From assembly GCA_963921795.1 (NCBI GenBank), contig OY997652.1, positions 57,186,338 to 57,250,337 on the forward strand: a stretch of 64,000 nt of DNA, written 5' to 3'. Under the pieces are notes generated by a model. The model worked only from the letters and a program-made list of their open reading frames with translations, had not been told where the DNA came from and made no database searches. Source of the stretch: Nannobrachium achirus (Eukaryota > Chordata > Actinopteri > Myctophiformes > Myctophidae). How positions within the stretch are numbered: position 1 is the stretch's first letter; every line of letters starts with the position of its first letter. This document shows, one piece after another, positions 34,226 through 54,410 of this stretch. The position numbers and the translations under genes are program-made.

Positions 34226-35156
34226 CCTCTCTTTCCATTTCCATGTCTATTCCTATCCTCCTGCCTCAAAAGGAAAAGACAAAATATGGCCACTCAATCG
34301 CATCTACTCAAAAAATAGATAGTGGATATGCAAATTGACCCTGAATGGAAACGGTGGACCCATCTCCCCAGTAGTCAGTCTGTGTATGTATGTGTTCCCC
34401 CATCTTCCCTTCGTCTTTTTGCGTGTGTCTATTCTTTTGAATGTGTTTGGAACAGTTTTAACTTTTGCTTAGATTTTTAAGCTTGGACTCTGACAATTAT
34501 ATTATTGACAACCAACCTTGCTAATGATAATCACACAGGCATTACTGCGGGAACTACAGGTGCTGCGAACTAAGGTAGTAAACATGGTATAATACTACAC
34601 TTATAGCTGAGAGAGAGATACAACAGGCTACTACAGATTGTATAAAATTGTGTTGCAGATTAAACTTTTTCATAGATTTAATAGTTTTTTGTAGACTTTT
34701 GTTTGACAGCTCTGTCATCAGTCTTTTGTAAATCAATGTTTTTGTTTGTGTTTACACAATCTTATCTCTTTTCTATTATTTGTTGGATTCATGTTCATGT
34801 ATATTTTCACACATTTAAACCCCTCAATACTTAAATAAACTTGACCTGTGGCTCTGTACTTCGACTGCTCTTTTTTCCCCTCTACACCAAAGCTCTTTGC
34901 TGAAAATAGCTGGTGAATCCCCAGAATAGGGATGCTAGGGTTCAAGGAGTTAATATGAAACACATACAAAAAGGTTCCTATCACACAAAGATTTGGCGCA
35001 CGAAAACACGTAAAAATTAGGAACACCAGGGTGGATGTTTTTAACCACATGAACCCTAGCAAAGAGATTTGTTGTGGAGGGGAAAGGAACGTACAAAGGA
35101 CAGAGCCCTGGGGAACTCCGGTCAGTAGTACAGAGGGTTTATGAGTTTAAACATGT
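33095..35156 (-). repeat. 3' flank of kinase copy 2, also copied at 57.1-59.2 kb
   Basis: It is homologous in direct orientation to 57100-59170 and in inverse orientation to 17461-21080. It contains (GATT)n and TA tracts (33395-33460), a CT tract (34145-34220) and the reverse-transcriptase remnant (35045-35135) just past the stop codon. No other gene is seen. Confidence 0.8.
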
Positions 35157-42957
<7,801 letters not shown>

Positions 42958-42989
42958 CTCTCACCACGAAAGATTCAAATCTTGATGGA

Positions 42990-44137
42990 AATAATTAGGA
43001 CAATTAATTGCATGCATTTTATCATTGCATAACACTCATAGTAGGCCTACTGTCTACTATACCGACAGTGAATTCATGCTTCCTTTGTCTTGAAGTTAAG
43101 AAAGCCATGATCATGAATATTTATGCACAACACAGCCTTGTTTCACCCTGCAAGTAGGAAACTTTTGTTTTATCAGAGTATAACTGTAACAGGATTTGCA
43201 AGACAAGCTCCATTATGTGTAAATGGTGCATTAATATAGTGCCTTTATCCACGAATGGTGTGTCTGTTGAGTCAGAACCTTAGCATGAATAATAGTGGTT
43301 ATTACTTGCACCAGAATAGCGTGCAAGTAGCCTGCTAATTTTGGGTATCCGACAGAGTCCGACAGTACAAAGGCAGGGCAGGTTCTTGGTGAGTATAAAG
43401 GCGAGTACAAAGGCAGGATCTTGGTGACGTATGGCATATATTGGCACCTCAACAGTGTCACCTTGCCCACCAACATGCATACATACAGACAGCACCGAAC
43501 AGCACCAGAAGTAGTACTTCTGCACTCTGCTGGTGCATAAGTAGGCCATATGTGGCCACAAGTGCACAAGTCGCAAGTTGGCACCTCGACAGAGTGCAGT
43601 CTATTTAAATGTATATTTGTTGTTAAAGCGCTTAGCCATTAGCAGCCCACAAGCAATGTGTTTAGTGTTTGGCTGCCAATACTTATTATTTGTAGTCAAT
43701 TAGTGTTCCATTGCTTTTCAACATTTTAAAGCCAACATTATTTATTTCATGCAAGTTGTGCTGTAAGTTTTTTTAATTTCCTGCAGAACTCTTTATAGTA
43801 TGATGTCTTACAGTATTATAATGTTTGTCTCACACAGTGTCAACTGCTCCAATATGTGGCTTTCGTTTTTCCAAGGCTTTTCCCATTTGATGACATAGGT
43901 TAAGCTTTCAAAGGTTTTTTCTGTGGGTTTATAACTATACATTACATGACGTCACAGGATATTAGTATTTGAGTGAGGAGCGAAGTGAGCATCACTGACT
44001 GAATATGTCAAAGAAAGGACAAAATAAATCTTTAAAAAAGTTCTGTTTCAAATATAACTTACTATAGAGTCAGTGGTTCTCTTCATGTACCACCATACAG
44101 TTAAAACACAGGTGCGTAGACCTACCCCATCCTATTC
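42990..44137 (-). other. First intron and upstream region of copy 2
   Basis: Counterpart of 9570-11405. I see no additional gene; open frames here (43231-43584) mirror frames at 10044-10398 and have no recognisable domain. Confidence 0.5.
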
Positions 44138-44145
44138 AGCTATGT

Positions 44146-44472
44146 CAGGGGTCGGCAACCCAAAATGTTGAAAGAGCCATATTGGACCAAAAAAACTAAA
44201 AACGAATCTTTCTGGAGCCACAAAAAATCTAAAGCCTTATATAAGCCTTATAATGAAGGCAACACATGCTGTAAGTGTCTATATTAGCTATATTAACGTT
44301 AAGAATGTTTGTGTCATGTCTGTCCTACAGAAACCATATTAAAACAAAAAATATATGTTTCCCCCTTCCCCCTTTTTCCATTTTCATACATTTTTGAAAA
44401 AGCTCCAGGGAGCCACTAGGGCAGCGCTAAAGAGCCGCATGCGGCTCTAGAGCCGCAGGTTGCTGACCCCCG
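44146..44472. mobile_element. hAT MITE, 327 bp, 8-bp target duplication
   Basis: Identical AGCTATGT repeats flank it (44138-44145 and 44473-44480). The ends read CAGGGGTCGGCAACC and, inverted, CGGGGGTCAGCAACC. The left arm has the unoccupied site (about 9466-9491), which reads straight through. Confidence 0.95.
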
Positions 44473-44751
44473 AGCTATGTAGTTAACACACAGCTGGCAA
44501 ATGTTGTTTGTCTTTTTTTTCTTCTTTTTTGCATTCCAAAACCAATTGATGACTGGGTCATCAGCCAGATTTATTTAGCTACAGTACTACATCTGTGAAC
44601 TTCCTGTACAAACTGTGCTAGCATATAGTCTCTTAGCCTAGTGCAGTTGCAGCAGCCCCACTGGTCTCAATTACCACCAGTGGTACATGTACCACAGGTT
44701 GAGAACCACTGAGCATTATTGTATTGTCTGTTTTCCTGCTAGAGTCCTTAC

Positions 44752-44900
44752 CTGTCACACGTCCTGATGAGCCACACTCCTATAGTCTGTAGAAAGTCAA
44801 CTTCAGACGTTGAATGCCTGCGGTCACACAGTGTCAGGTACAAAGTGATAATGAACCAGGTTATATGTAGTGAGCGGGGCGGAGAGAGACAGAGAGATCT
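44752..44900 (-). promoter_or_regulatory. Putative promoter and 5' non-coding exon of copy 2
   Basis: The donor (GACAG then GTAAGG, 44751 leftward) and TATA-like element (44861-44867 inverted) are conserved with copy 1. Confidence 0.5.
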
Positions 44901-45181
44901 TGTCCCACTGGATTCCTCTGCACCCACCACCCATGCATACTCCCTCTACCTGCCTGAGGGGTCAGAGACCTGCTAAACCCTTGGACCAGGTGCATACTGT
45001 AAGTAGCCGTGAAACATGACGGTCGTATCTCAACCATCATGGAACCAGCACAGCCTGTTTTGGAGCAGTTTAGACAATTTGTGACGTACTGTATGCCTAC
45101 ACGTTCAGATTTCAAAAATAAAGGGATTACTGTGCTGTCACATTCCTCTGATACCATTTTAGTCCGATAAAATTAAGGCAG

Positions 45182-45798
45182 GGGTTGGACAACATTTTAT
45201 TATTTAGTTTTTCAAATGATTCTGTTAGGAAATTAGGTCTACTAGCCAGGATAAAAAATCTACCATGATCTGCTCACTGCAAATACCCACAGTGGCCAAA
45301 TCAAGTTGGGCTCCCATCGACTTTCTATATAGGAGGAAAATGCCCAGGAATAAAATCTGCTTTAAGTAGGATATGAGGGGTCTAACTAGGGTGTTTGTCA
45401 TGATGCTGAATCCATTGCAAGCATTTGTTTTGCACACAAAAAAAATCATTGGCCCCAGAAAACGCCAACAAAAGATTATTTTTTTGATGACTCATCACTT
45501 TTCATCACTAAACCATCATTTTCTGGGGCAAGGAATGTTTTTTTGTGCAAAACAAATGCTTGCAATGGATTCAGCATCATGACAAACACCTAGTTAGGCC
45601 CCTCACATCCTACTTAAAGCAGATTTATTTTTCTTTGTATTTTCCTCCTGTATAGAAAGTCGATGGGAGCCCAACTTGATTTGGCCACTGTGGGTATTTG
45701 CAGTGAGCAGATCATGGTAGATTTTTTATCCTGGCTAGTAGACCTAATTTCCTAACAGAATCAGTTGAAAAATTAAATAATACAATTTTGTCCAACCC
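45182..45798. mobile_element. Foldback element B, 617 bp
   Basis: A nearly complete palindrome: GGGTTGGACAA at the left faces TTGTCCAACCC at the right, with arms of about 265 bp including TCTACTAGCCAGGATAAAAA. It shares the AAACAAATGCTTGCAATGGA core with elements A and C. No clear target duplication was found. Confidence 0.8.
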
Positions 45799-45905
45799 GA
45801 GTGTATTTTTTCCCTAGATTTACTAGACTATTTAGAGTCCTTTTAGCCTCTCACCTTAAGCACTTACCAGCTCGCCTTAAACACATACCAGCTGACCTCA
45901 CTTAA

Positions 45906-46254
45906 AGGACAACTTTAGTTTTTCACAACAAGGGTTCATATTTTAGATTGTTTTAGATTGGTTTATCATGTTTAACGTGTTAAAACGTGGGGGCATGCAT
46001 ACGCATGGGGGCATGCTAAATATGTATTTTTAGCCAACATGAAAGATTGCGGTGCATCTTGGGAATGGGCTTATTCTGTGTAAAAAGACATATTTAGCCA
46101 CTTGTACGCATGCCCCAAGCCACTGGTATCAAAATAATTAAAATCTCTAAAATGATAGAAAGAAGTAAATAAAAACATTTTAACACTCATCTTTTATATT
46201 CTTTAATTACAATCTAAAATATGAACCCTTGTTGTAAAAAAACAAAGTTGTCCT
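45906..46254. mobile_element. piggyBac-like MITE with TTAA ends, copy 2
   Basis: TTAA flanks both ends (45902-45905 and 46255-46258). The ends match 21598-21975 closely, as do the internal GCATGCGTACGCATG-like palindromes. Confidence 0.87.
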
Positions 46255-46258
46255 TTAA

Positions 46259-47625
46259 CACTCGGGTGACTGAAAAAAATCACTTCCACTCTGACTGCAT
46301 TTATCAGTCAAATTGACAGGTAAATTCTCTCCCTTTTGGCCCAGGAGAGCAACAACCTCCCCTGCAGATTAAATTGCATTAATTCACATTGCAATTACCA
46401 ATATCAATATGAAACAAACACTGGTAAGAAATAAATAACGTTAACGTATACAAATTAATTTCGCTTAAAGTAATTCCTTCAACTAATAGTTGAAAGTGTC
46501 CCAGCGTAGCAGACGGCTAGTCATCTCGGGGAAACTCCATTATTCACTGGAGCCATTATGACGTTTCTTTTTTTTCTTTTTTCTAAAATGTAATAACACC
46601 ACAACAGCATCTCAAAATATCTAGGCTACATTTCACTTAAACGCCAGAGCTTAACTCTGCATGAAAATAAGACTTTTTTTTTAATTAATGTGAGAGATCG
46701 GGACATAATTTTGTTGGTCCACCCGGAATACAGCTAACATGCTAGTTTTCACCACCCTGTGTTAGCCATTTGTAGCCAAATGCGGTAATATCGAGACTCC
46801 ATTACTTAGCGATGCAAACCACAGTATTTATCTTGTTCATTTAATGCCACGTATGTTCCAAATGAACCACGTTACGTTGTTATAATGATTTAATCTATTA
46901 TTTATTTAATTATTATTCCGCTTTTCTTCTTCTCTGGTGTGGAAAAAATGATCAGTTTCCTGCCTGGAGGCGTCTGTGATTGGCTTTGACTCGTGACGTA
47001 TGTGTTTTACTTCCGCAAACGGTGCGGTCCTTTGTCGTTGAGTTAGCTTAGCATTGAATAGAATAGTGTCATCGTAAACTATCTATCTTTTAACGTTTTT
47101 TTAGAGGAATGAAAACATCCATGAGAAGGACACATGGGGCCCAATTTTTAACGTGGTATTCTATGCGCTCGTGTAGTATTTAAGTCCGGTCGCATATGAT
47201 TGTGGCGACAACACCCTCATATGCGTTGTTTTGCAATTAAGACGTGAGAGCTAAGTCTTATCAATGCGTTGTGCGGCACCCGCACGCATATTTAAGGCAT
47301 GGGGAGGTAACCTATGTAAATCAACCTGCGTTGTGCGGCCAGTGCAATTATGAAGGTCGATTAACTGAAACAAATAGCGCATATCCTTAGACGTGCTTTC
47401 TTCACCTTTTATGCGCTAAATGACATGTTTATGCCCACATGAGACTGGGCGGCAGCCTTGCTTCACAAGAAACAGCAGATATAGGCCTATTTACCCTACT
47501 AGAAGCTGGTTCGGGCGGCCCAGCGTCTAGTCGGCGACCTGGCCAACTCGGGAACGATGTAAATAGGGAATGAATGCCCCGCCCTTTAATGTAAACCCCA
47601 TTATACTTGTTGTCATAGGACCCGT
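46259..47625. other. Non-coding stretch
   Basis: No gene was recognised. 47135-47360 is rich in ATGCG motifs and starts with a GGGGCCCAATTTTTAACG sequence reminiscent of Harbinger-type ends, but I cannot support a complete element. Confidence 0.35.
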
Positions 47626-47950
47626 TTTGACCATCTGTTTGCCTGTGTCCATTTATGCCCATATATGGAGATATCTGTATCTATCTGTCGGCGTCCATTT
47701 TATGTCCATATATGGAGATCACTGCAGATATAGTTCTGGGTCCAATTTATGCCCATATATGCCCATATATGGAGATATCTGTCTATTTGCGTCCATTTTA
47801 TGCCCATATATGGAGATCTCTGTATCTGTCTGTCTGTGTCCCTTTATGCCCGTGTATGGAGATCTTTGTGATTCTGCGTCCATTTTATGCCGATATATGC
47901 CATATATGGAGATATCTGTTAATCTGCGTCCATTTTATGCCCATATATGA
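47626..47950 (+). repeat. Minisatellite of CArG-box-like units
   Basis: Six or so degenerate units of 42-55 bp share ATGCCCATATATGGAGAT. Most contain the decamer CCATATATGG, which fits the SRF-binding CArG consensus CC(A/T)6GG. Units also code a repeating open frame (FMPIYGDI), probably incidental. Confidence 0.8.
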
Positions 47951-48970
47951 GATCTCTGTTGCTTTTTGTTTGTTTCTTCTTTAAGCAGATTACGCAGCCT
48001 GCTTAAATCTGCATCATTCAAGTCATCCTCCCAGTCCCACGCTTTGTTGCTTGTCTTATGTTTGTCTTTGTCTCTTTTATTTTCTTTTTCTTTTTTGGAG
48101 CAGACCCCATGAATGCCCCACCCTTTAATGCAAACCCCAATATACCTGTTGTCATAGGACCCGTTTTGACCATCTGTTTGCCTTTGTCCCCTTATGCCCA
48201 TATATGGAGATCTCTGCACACACACGTGGTGTACGTGATGTCAGAGCCTTTTATGAAGTGATGTCACAATGAGTCAGAACTTGCGCCGATTTGCTCCGGA
48301 ACAGCCTGATGTCAACAATCAGGTCCGCATAAGGAGATTCCGAACGTTTTGCGCCGGTTTCGGAAAACCGCGCATCGGGTCGGGTCGCGGCTCGGCACTG
48401 CACTCCGCGCCGCAACGGGGAACGCGCGTGCCGAATCTGAAGCCGGTGGGACGAACGGTATATGAGATCTCTGTTGCTTTTTGTTTGTTTCTTCTTTAAG
48501 CAGATTACGCAGCCTGCTTAAATCTGCATCATTCAAGTCATCCTCCCAGTCCCACGCTTTGTTGCTTGTCTTATGTTTGTCTTTGTCTCTTTTATTTTCT
48601 TTTTTGGAGCAGACCCCATGAATGCCCCACCCTTTAATGCAAACCCCAATATACCTGTTGTCATAGGACCCGTTTTGACCATCTGTTTGCCTTTGTCCCC
48701 TTATGCCCATATATGGAGATCTCTGCACACACACACGTGGTGTACGTGATGTCAGAGCCTTTTATGAAGTGATGTCACAATGAGTCAGAACTTGCGCCGA
48801 TTTGCTCCGGAACAGCCTGATGTCAACAATCAGGTCCGCATAAGGAGATTCCGAACGTTTTGCGCCGGTTTCGGAAAACCGCGCATCGGGTCGGGTCGCG
48901 GCTCGGCACTGCACTCCGCGCCGCAACGTGGAACGCGCGTGCCGAATCTGAAGCCGGTGGGACGAACGGT
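47946..48970 (+). repeat. Tandem duplication, two units of about 513 bp
   Basis: Unit 1 (47946-48459) and unit 2 (48461-48970) differ by only a few indels and substitutions. Each contains a minus-strand lysine-rich frame (KDKHKTSNKAWDWEDDLND) and a GC-rich segment with CGGGTCGGGTCGCGG. The product is not recognised. Near-identity implies recent duplication or an assembly repeat. Confidence 0.88.
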
Positions 48971-49496
48971 TCTCGAGATACGCGGGGCACATACACGCAG
49001 ACAGAGATTTGTCGCATTTATAGATAGATAATTCAGCCACATTTCTTCATTCTGGTCTGATTAAAACAAAACAAAAAATCCATACAACAAAACAAAAAAT
49101 CCATTCCTTCTTCTGTACCAGTCATATGGCTCCCCCATGAAAGATATCACTCTAATATGGGACTTCGGCGATTTCTTTTATTTAATTATTATAGGTTGGC
49201 AAGAGCGGATTGCTGTAATTTGTGCATGAATACTGTAGATGTCTGGTGTCGGCATGGAAAGCACATTCACAGGAGCATGGATGGATCTCTTTAAATTTTT
49301 AAAATCGCTTCATAATTGCCCGATCTATGAGGAATCAATCTGCAGTTTTGCTTTGCTTCATATAGATGCGTGATCGCTGATCGCGATGCGTCATGCCAAT
49401 TTAGCCAAAGAAGAAAAAAAAGAAGCTCTCGAAGCACTATAGGCTATACATGGCATGTTGACAGCTTTTAGGTCTAAATATGTTTTTTTGGACACA
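48971..49496. other. Non-coding stretch
   Basis: No gene, RNA or repeat boundary was recognised. Confidence 0.35.
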
Positions 49497-50595
49497 CACT
49501 GTAAAAAAACACTTTTGCCGAGTAGTATTTAAACAATATATGAAGTGAAATATACTCAATATAATTGCGTCCTTGATTTTGTGGCCATTATTTGAGTTAA
49601 GATTAAATAAAAATATCTCTAATTGGAATCCACTCATTCTATTTAAATAAAATATAATGATTCTGAGAATGATACTTGAATGTAACTCAATTTTATTGAG
49701 TAGTTTTTAAGGGTGAAATCATTCTGAGAATATTGTTTGAATCCAACTCAATTTTATTAAGTACTTTTTACAGATCTGAGTAGTGACTCCAGCCCTTTCC
49801 CTTGATTGGTCCAATAAGTTGGTCACATGTTATGCAAAGCATGCTGGGAAAAGCATTTGTCTAGGTTTTCAGGGACATTTTTAAGCTTTCGGGAGCTAAA
49901 AATGCTAAATGTATCATATCCATGTGTCTGCCTTGGCAAGCTGACTGTCATATGTCAGAATTCTATTTGTCAGTATTTGAGCTTAAAACCCTAACCCTAA
50001 CCGCTATGCTGCTAGTTTAAGTTTGAGCTCCCTCCCCTACTTGTCTGAAGGAGAAGAACTCATGGCAAATTTTGAGATTATTGTGGTGGTCTTCTCTAAA
50101 ATGTTTCGATTTCACAATAATCAACGGTGTTGCATATTTATTTTATTTATGCATCTGTATGTTGATATTGTAAACCTTGGAACAATTCTTCTGGGAAGAA
50201 AACCTGAAACCAAACTCTCCCTATGTTAATGTCATTCTCCAGACCATGCTAATCTTATCTGTATCGTCCCAATGTTAGCACCGGCAATTTTAGTTTCATT
50301 TTGAATCTACTCAATATTATTATGTTGAACCAACTTAAAATGTATGAGTACTATTTACACAAAACTAGGTTAACTTAATATTTGTGACTAGTATGAACTC
50401 AATATTTTTACTTAAGTTTTACTTAATTTAGTTAAGTTTCAATTTAAGTTACCCATACTAAATGCATTACATCAAATTATATAATATGAGTTAGATTTAC
50501 TTAATTTCAAGCCAATAATATTTACTCAATGAAATTGAGTGTAAATAGTTGCCATAATTTAATTAAGTAGTTCTTGTGTAATCGTTTTTACAGTG
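49497..50595. mobile_element. AT-rich DNA element, about 1.1 kb
   Basis: The left end CACTGTAAAAAAAC faces GTTTTTACAGTG at the right. The interior is AT-rich with repeated ACTCAATTTTATTGAGTA-like motifs (49688-49770, 50520-50545). No transposase frame or clear target duplication was found. Confidence 0.6.
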
Positions 50596-51026
50596 CACAC
50601 ATGTACAGTATATGTGCTACAGTGCAAGGACATGCAGCAGCCGTCTGGCTGCCATCACCTAGGCACTGAATTAAGTAATTAAACAGCCCTATTCTTTTAC
50701 ATCTCTGTCATTCTTGGTCTAATTTTACAAATGTAAATTTCTAAATAATAAATGAAATGTATTTATTATTACTGTACTCAATATCAAACTAAATCAGGTG
50801 GGATATGTTTTATTTCGTTTAATTAGGCTACTGGTTCCATCAGATTCCCTTTTTTTTTTGGCAGGAGGCCGCCGTGCCTTTCCGTAGCCTATTAATTAAT
50901 AGGCCACTATGCGTCCATTGTTCACTCAACAAGGCCAGTCTATGTCACACTGACACACTGGCATGAGATGAGAGAGACAAATAGATATGTGGACGTGACA
51001 AAAAAAGTATTATATTAATATAGCCT

Positions 51027-51074
<48 letters not shown>

Positions 51075-51952
51075 CTTTTTTTCTCTATACGCAAACAATG
51101 TCGGTTCTAATAAAACAGACCTTATTGATTTACAAGCATGATATCACTGTGATATGTGAATAAGCATTAGCCCCCCCATCCTCTGGTTTTATGCCAGTTA
51201 AATGGAATGACGGACGAGCTTCTGATTGGTGAATGTACCTACCGCGGTCATGCCATCGGTTTCCTCACACGTTTCCATGAAAACACACCCATGAATAATT
51301 TTTCACGTGGTGAGCGCACCATTACGATCATCGCAAATCACATAATCAGCTGCTGATCGTTATTCATGCGTCAAATGCGATCGTCGGCAGTCGGCATGTC
51401 CTTACCACGGCCCTTAATTACCGTCTTCTTAATAGGGCCCCTTGAATGCAATCGTTCCCTCGACGTCGGAAGGTTGACTTATTAGACTATTCTGGATGAC
51501 TGTCTATTTGTGGCTAACGGCTAGCTAAGCGCTAGCTGCAGGCTAATGTAGGCATGGTATACACATGGTATAAAACGCTACCCAACTCTATTGTTGCTCT
51601 TCTACAAGCTCACAACGCGAGGCGGTTAAGCCTGTAGATTGTGGTTTATTATCAGGTCAGAACCGTCAGATTATCCTTCTGACTGAAGTTACACAAACAC
51701 AAACACTGATGTTACATAAAGCACTTTTTAGCACAGTTAGCTGACCAATTTCGATAGGTCACGAGTTATGGTGTTGCGCACGTAGCTTCCCGTAGAGCAA
51801 CGTGGACTGACGAAAACGGGTGCCCCATAGAACTTTGTGCCACTATAGGAAGAAATACTTTACTTTTCTTATTTACTTAAGTAAAAGTATATGCCCACTG
51901 CAATTTAGATATACTCTGTTACAAGTAGAAGTCTGGTATTAGTCTGTTATTT

Positions 51953-51956
<4 letters not shown>
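50596..51956. other. Non-coding stretch with a CT microsatellite
   Basis: A CT tract lies at about 51029-51073. A degenerate hairpin-module copy lies at 51600-51645 (CTACAAGCTCACAACGCGAG). No gene was recognised. Confidence 0.45.
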
Positions 51957-51996
<40 letters not shown>

Positions 51997-51998
<2 letters not shown>

Positions 51999-52784
51999 TC
52001 CCCCCAGGAATCCGCGATCACATAATTTTTCGCGGAACTCGCGACCACCCGCGGCCATTCGCGGACTTTTCTGACGGCCGCGGAATAACAGTCGCGAGTG
52101 GCAGCAGAGCGGCGGGAGTAGTTATTACTACTATTATAAAATGATGTGTACATGGTTTGATCAGTGGCCACCTCATACAGAGCCTGGGGAATAGCTTAGC
52201 TTCCCTCCTGCTAGCACTGACGCTGTATTGGTCCGGTCCCACGTTCGTTCCTGACAGAAACTGTGTCCTGAACTATAGTTCCTCTCTATGCCTCTATGGT
52301 CCTGGCAATAACAATGCTAATGCAGAAGAGAATAAATAAATATTACACCCATATTACTAGGTAGTAGGTAGGCTATCCTCTAAAATGTGGTTACTATGGG
52401 CATGGTTTGGATGACAATATAGTCTTTACAACAGAAAGTAATTATTAAAAACAATAGCAATTAAAAAATAATGGATTTAATATTAGATTTTTATTCTCAA
52501 AAATGATTATTTGATTATTCTAACCACTAATTACAATTAATTGTAGCTATTTCATGAAGGGTTTTACTTTATTATTAGAACTCAAATTTCGTTATTCACT
52601 GACTTGTTCTGTGTAATAATGACAAATAAAACTCTATTCTATTCTATTCTATATCATTTTCTGCTTGATAACTGGTCATTTCAGGTTGTTTTTTAATGTC
52701 CACGGAATCAAGAAATGTTCTCCGCAGAATTCCGCAGAATCAGGATTGTTCAAGACTTTTTCTCCGCGGATTCCTGGGGGGACT
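51997..52784. mobile_element. DNA element with 20-bp terminal inverted repeats
   Basis: AGTCCCCCCAGGAATCCGCG at the left is perfectly inverted at the right. It is 788 bp with no transposase. The target duplication is hidden by the TA tract. Confidence 0.85.
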
Positions 52785-52953
52785 AATATATATATATATA
52801 TATATATTTAAACCTGGGCCGTTATCGGCGTTATCGTGCTGCGTTAACGCGAGACTCTTATCGGCGGTAAAAAGAAATATCGTCGTTAATCGCGGATCAA
52901 AGTTGGGTCTGGGAGCTGCATGCGCAATGACATCACAAACAGAACACGCTGCC

Positions 52954-53275
52954 TTGTTTTGTTAGATGCAGCCAACATGTTGTCTTGGCAGAGGCGTTCT
53001 GGCTGTATATTTCACAACAATGTGCCTGTTAATGTCACACTGTCATTGGCTGCACCTGTGTGCTATGCTCGTTTTGATAATGAGACGTCAGCTTTCCCTG
53101 TATTCAGTTGTTATTACTCTAGCTCACTGCATGGACGTTCTGTCTCCGAGCTAGAGTGCCCTAAAAGGGTTTTCAAGCCGCCTCCTACCACATTCTGACT
53201 GTCGTGATCATTGCCGTCACAAACAAGCTGCATGTTTAAAGTGCTCCGTGTTGTTAAATGCTCCCCTATAAATCA
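52954..53275 (+). repeat. 322-bp duplicated segment, copy 1
   Basis: No difference from 54411-54732 was seen. It encodes matching frames that are not recognised. Confidence 0.9.
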
Positions 53276-53640
53276 CTTGTGCAAGAAAGAAACGTGTGCA
53301 AATCCGTTGATAGAAGTGCAGCAGCAGCAGCTCCGAGCCACCGACCACAAGGAAGCACAAAGTAGCCTACACTGTAAAAAAGGTTGCGCCCTCTCGTTCT
53401 GACCACCGCAAAAACGAGACTGAGTACACTGTCAAAAATATTTTGTAAGAATTACGTTTTTTTTTTTTAAATAAATAAATAGCCTACAAATAAAATAAAC
53501 ATGTAGCTGTTAATATTATGGGCTCATTGGGCTGTTTGCAGACAAATACATTTACTGCACACAGCATTTAGCTTGTCAGAGTGGTCTTGTTGGAGCGCCT
53601 CAGCCTCGGCTGCAGAGTTCATGTGCAACTTCTTCCAGAG

Positions 53641-53641
53641 A

Positions 53642-53696
<55 letters not shown>

Positions 53697-53830
53697 GACT
53701 TTATTAGAAGTTTGCATAGGATGAAGTAGTTTCATGACAGTACAGTTCACTGGTACAAGATCAACTAAAAGAAGATCCAAGTAAGCTTTTCGCCTTATTT
53801 ACACAGGAAACCATTATGTATCTCATATAA
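53641..53830 (-). mobile_element. LINE-type 3' tail with (GATT)n
   Basis: About 55 bp of GATT is followed by GAAGACTTTATTAGAAGTTT and the sequence shared with 27911-28070 and 6282-6393. Confidence 0.65.
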
Positions 53831-54063
53831 CATTGAATGACAGACGGATAAAACTCCATCATTTGCAAAAGGGCCCCCGCCCCCATCCTTGCAGGGGGGC
53901 CCGCAATTTTCAGGGACTCCACTGATCATTGGCCACTAATTTTGAATGCCTTCGGCAGCCTTAAAATGAGCAATTTTAATCGCGATTAATCACGATTAAC
54001 TCCAGGATTGAGTGCGATTAATCGCGATTAAAAAAAAATATCGTTGCCCACCTCTAATATATA

Positions 54064-54126
<63 letters not shown>

Positions 54127-54131
<5 letters not shown>

Positions 54132-54172
54132 AATAACAGATCTACAAGCTCACAATGTGAGCTATTTTCAAA
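54127..54172. repeat. Hairpin module, shortened
   Basis: AAAATAACAGATCTACAAGC then TCACAATGTGAGCTATTTTC; the right arm has lost its CTTGTAGATC portion. Confidence 0.75.
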
Positions 54173-54410
54173 TGGCCAAAATGTGTATAGGCTACAATAA
54201 CAGCTGAAGTGGTTATTGTATGTCTTGGACTATTAAAAAAAATGTCAATGACTAGCCCTCAGCTGCAGTGTTCGGTCACCTATGGTCATCTGCATTCCAG
54301 CAATGCCTTTTCTTAAAGGCTGATTATTCCAATAAACTATGGCTCTAAATTACTGCTTTTTACAGCATATCTTGTATTGTGAGCATGTGTATCATTAATC
54401 TGTTTGGGAA

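Larger units (their letters stand above)
52809..54053. mobile_element. Composite DNA element with GCGATTAATCGC ends
   Basis: The right end carries AATCGCGATTAATCACGATT and GTTGCCCACCTCTAATA. The left end carries GGGCCGTTATCGGCG and CGTTAATCGCGG, a diverged match. It contains the 322-bp segment duplicated at 54411-54732, and a LINE tail (53641-53830). Confidence 0.5.
51957..54125. repeat. (TA)n microsatellite split by two transposons
   Basis: TA tracts at 51957-51994, 52786-52807 and 54056-54125 abut the two elements 51997-52784 and 52809-54053. The outer flanks resemble the AGTAAAAGTACTT-type repeat seen at 14250-14440. Confidence 0.75.

Noticed and set aside
47626..47950. CRISPR-like array
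   Set aside because: Units are degenerate, spacing is irregular, spacers are not unique and the host is a eukaryote; it is a minisatellite.
49986..50001. Interstitial telomere repeat
   Set aside because: Only about two and a half CCCTAA units, too few to mean anything.
47135..51440. A single large Harbinger-type element
   Set aside because: GGGGCCCAATTTTTAACG and an inverse GGGCCCTATTAAGAAGACGG are only partly similar, no 3-bp duplication is evident and no transposase is present.
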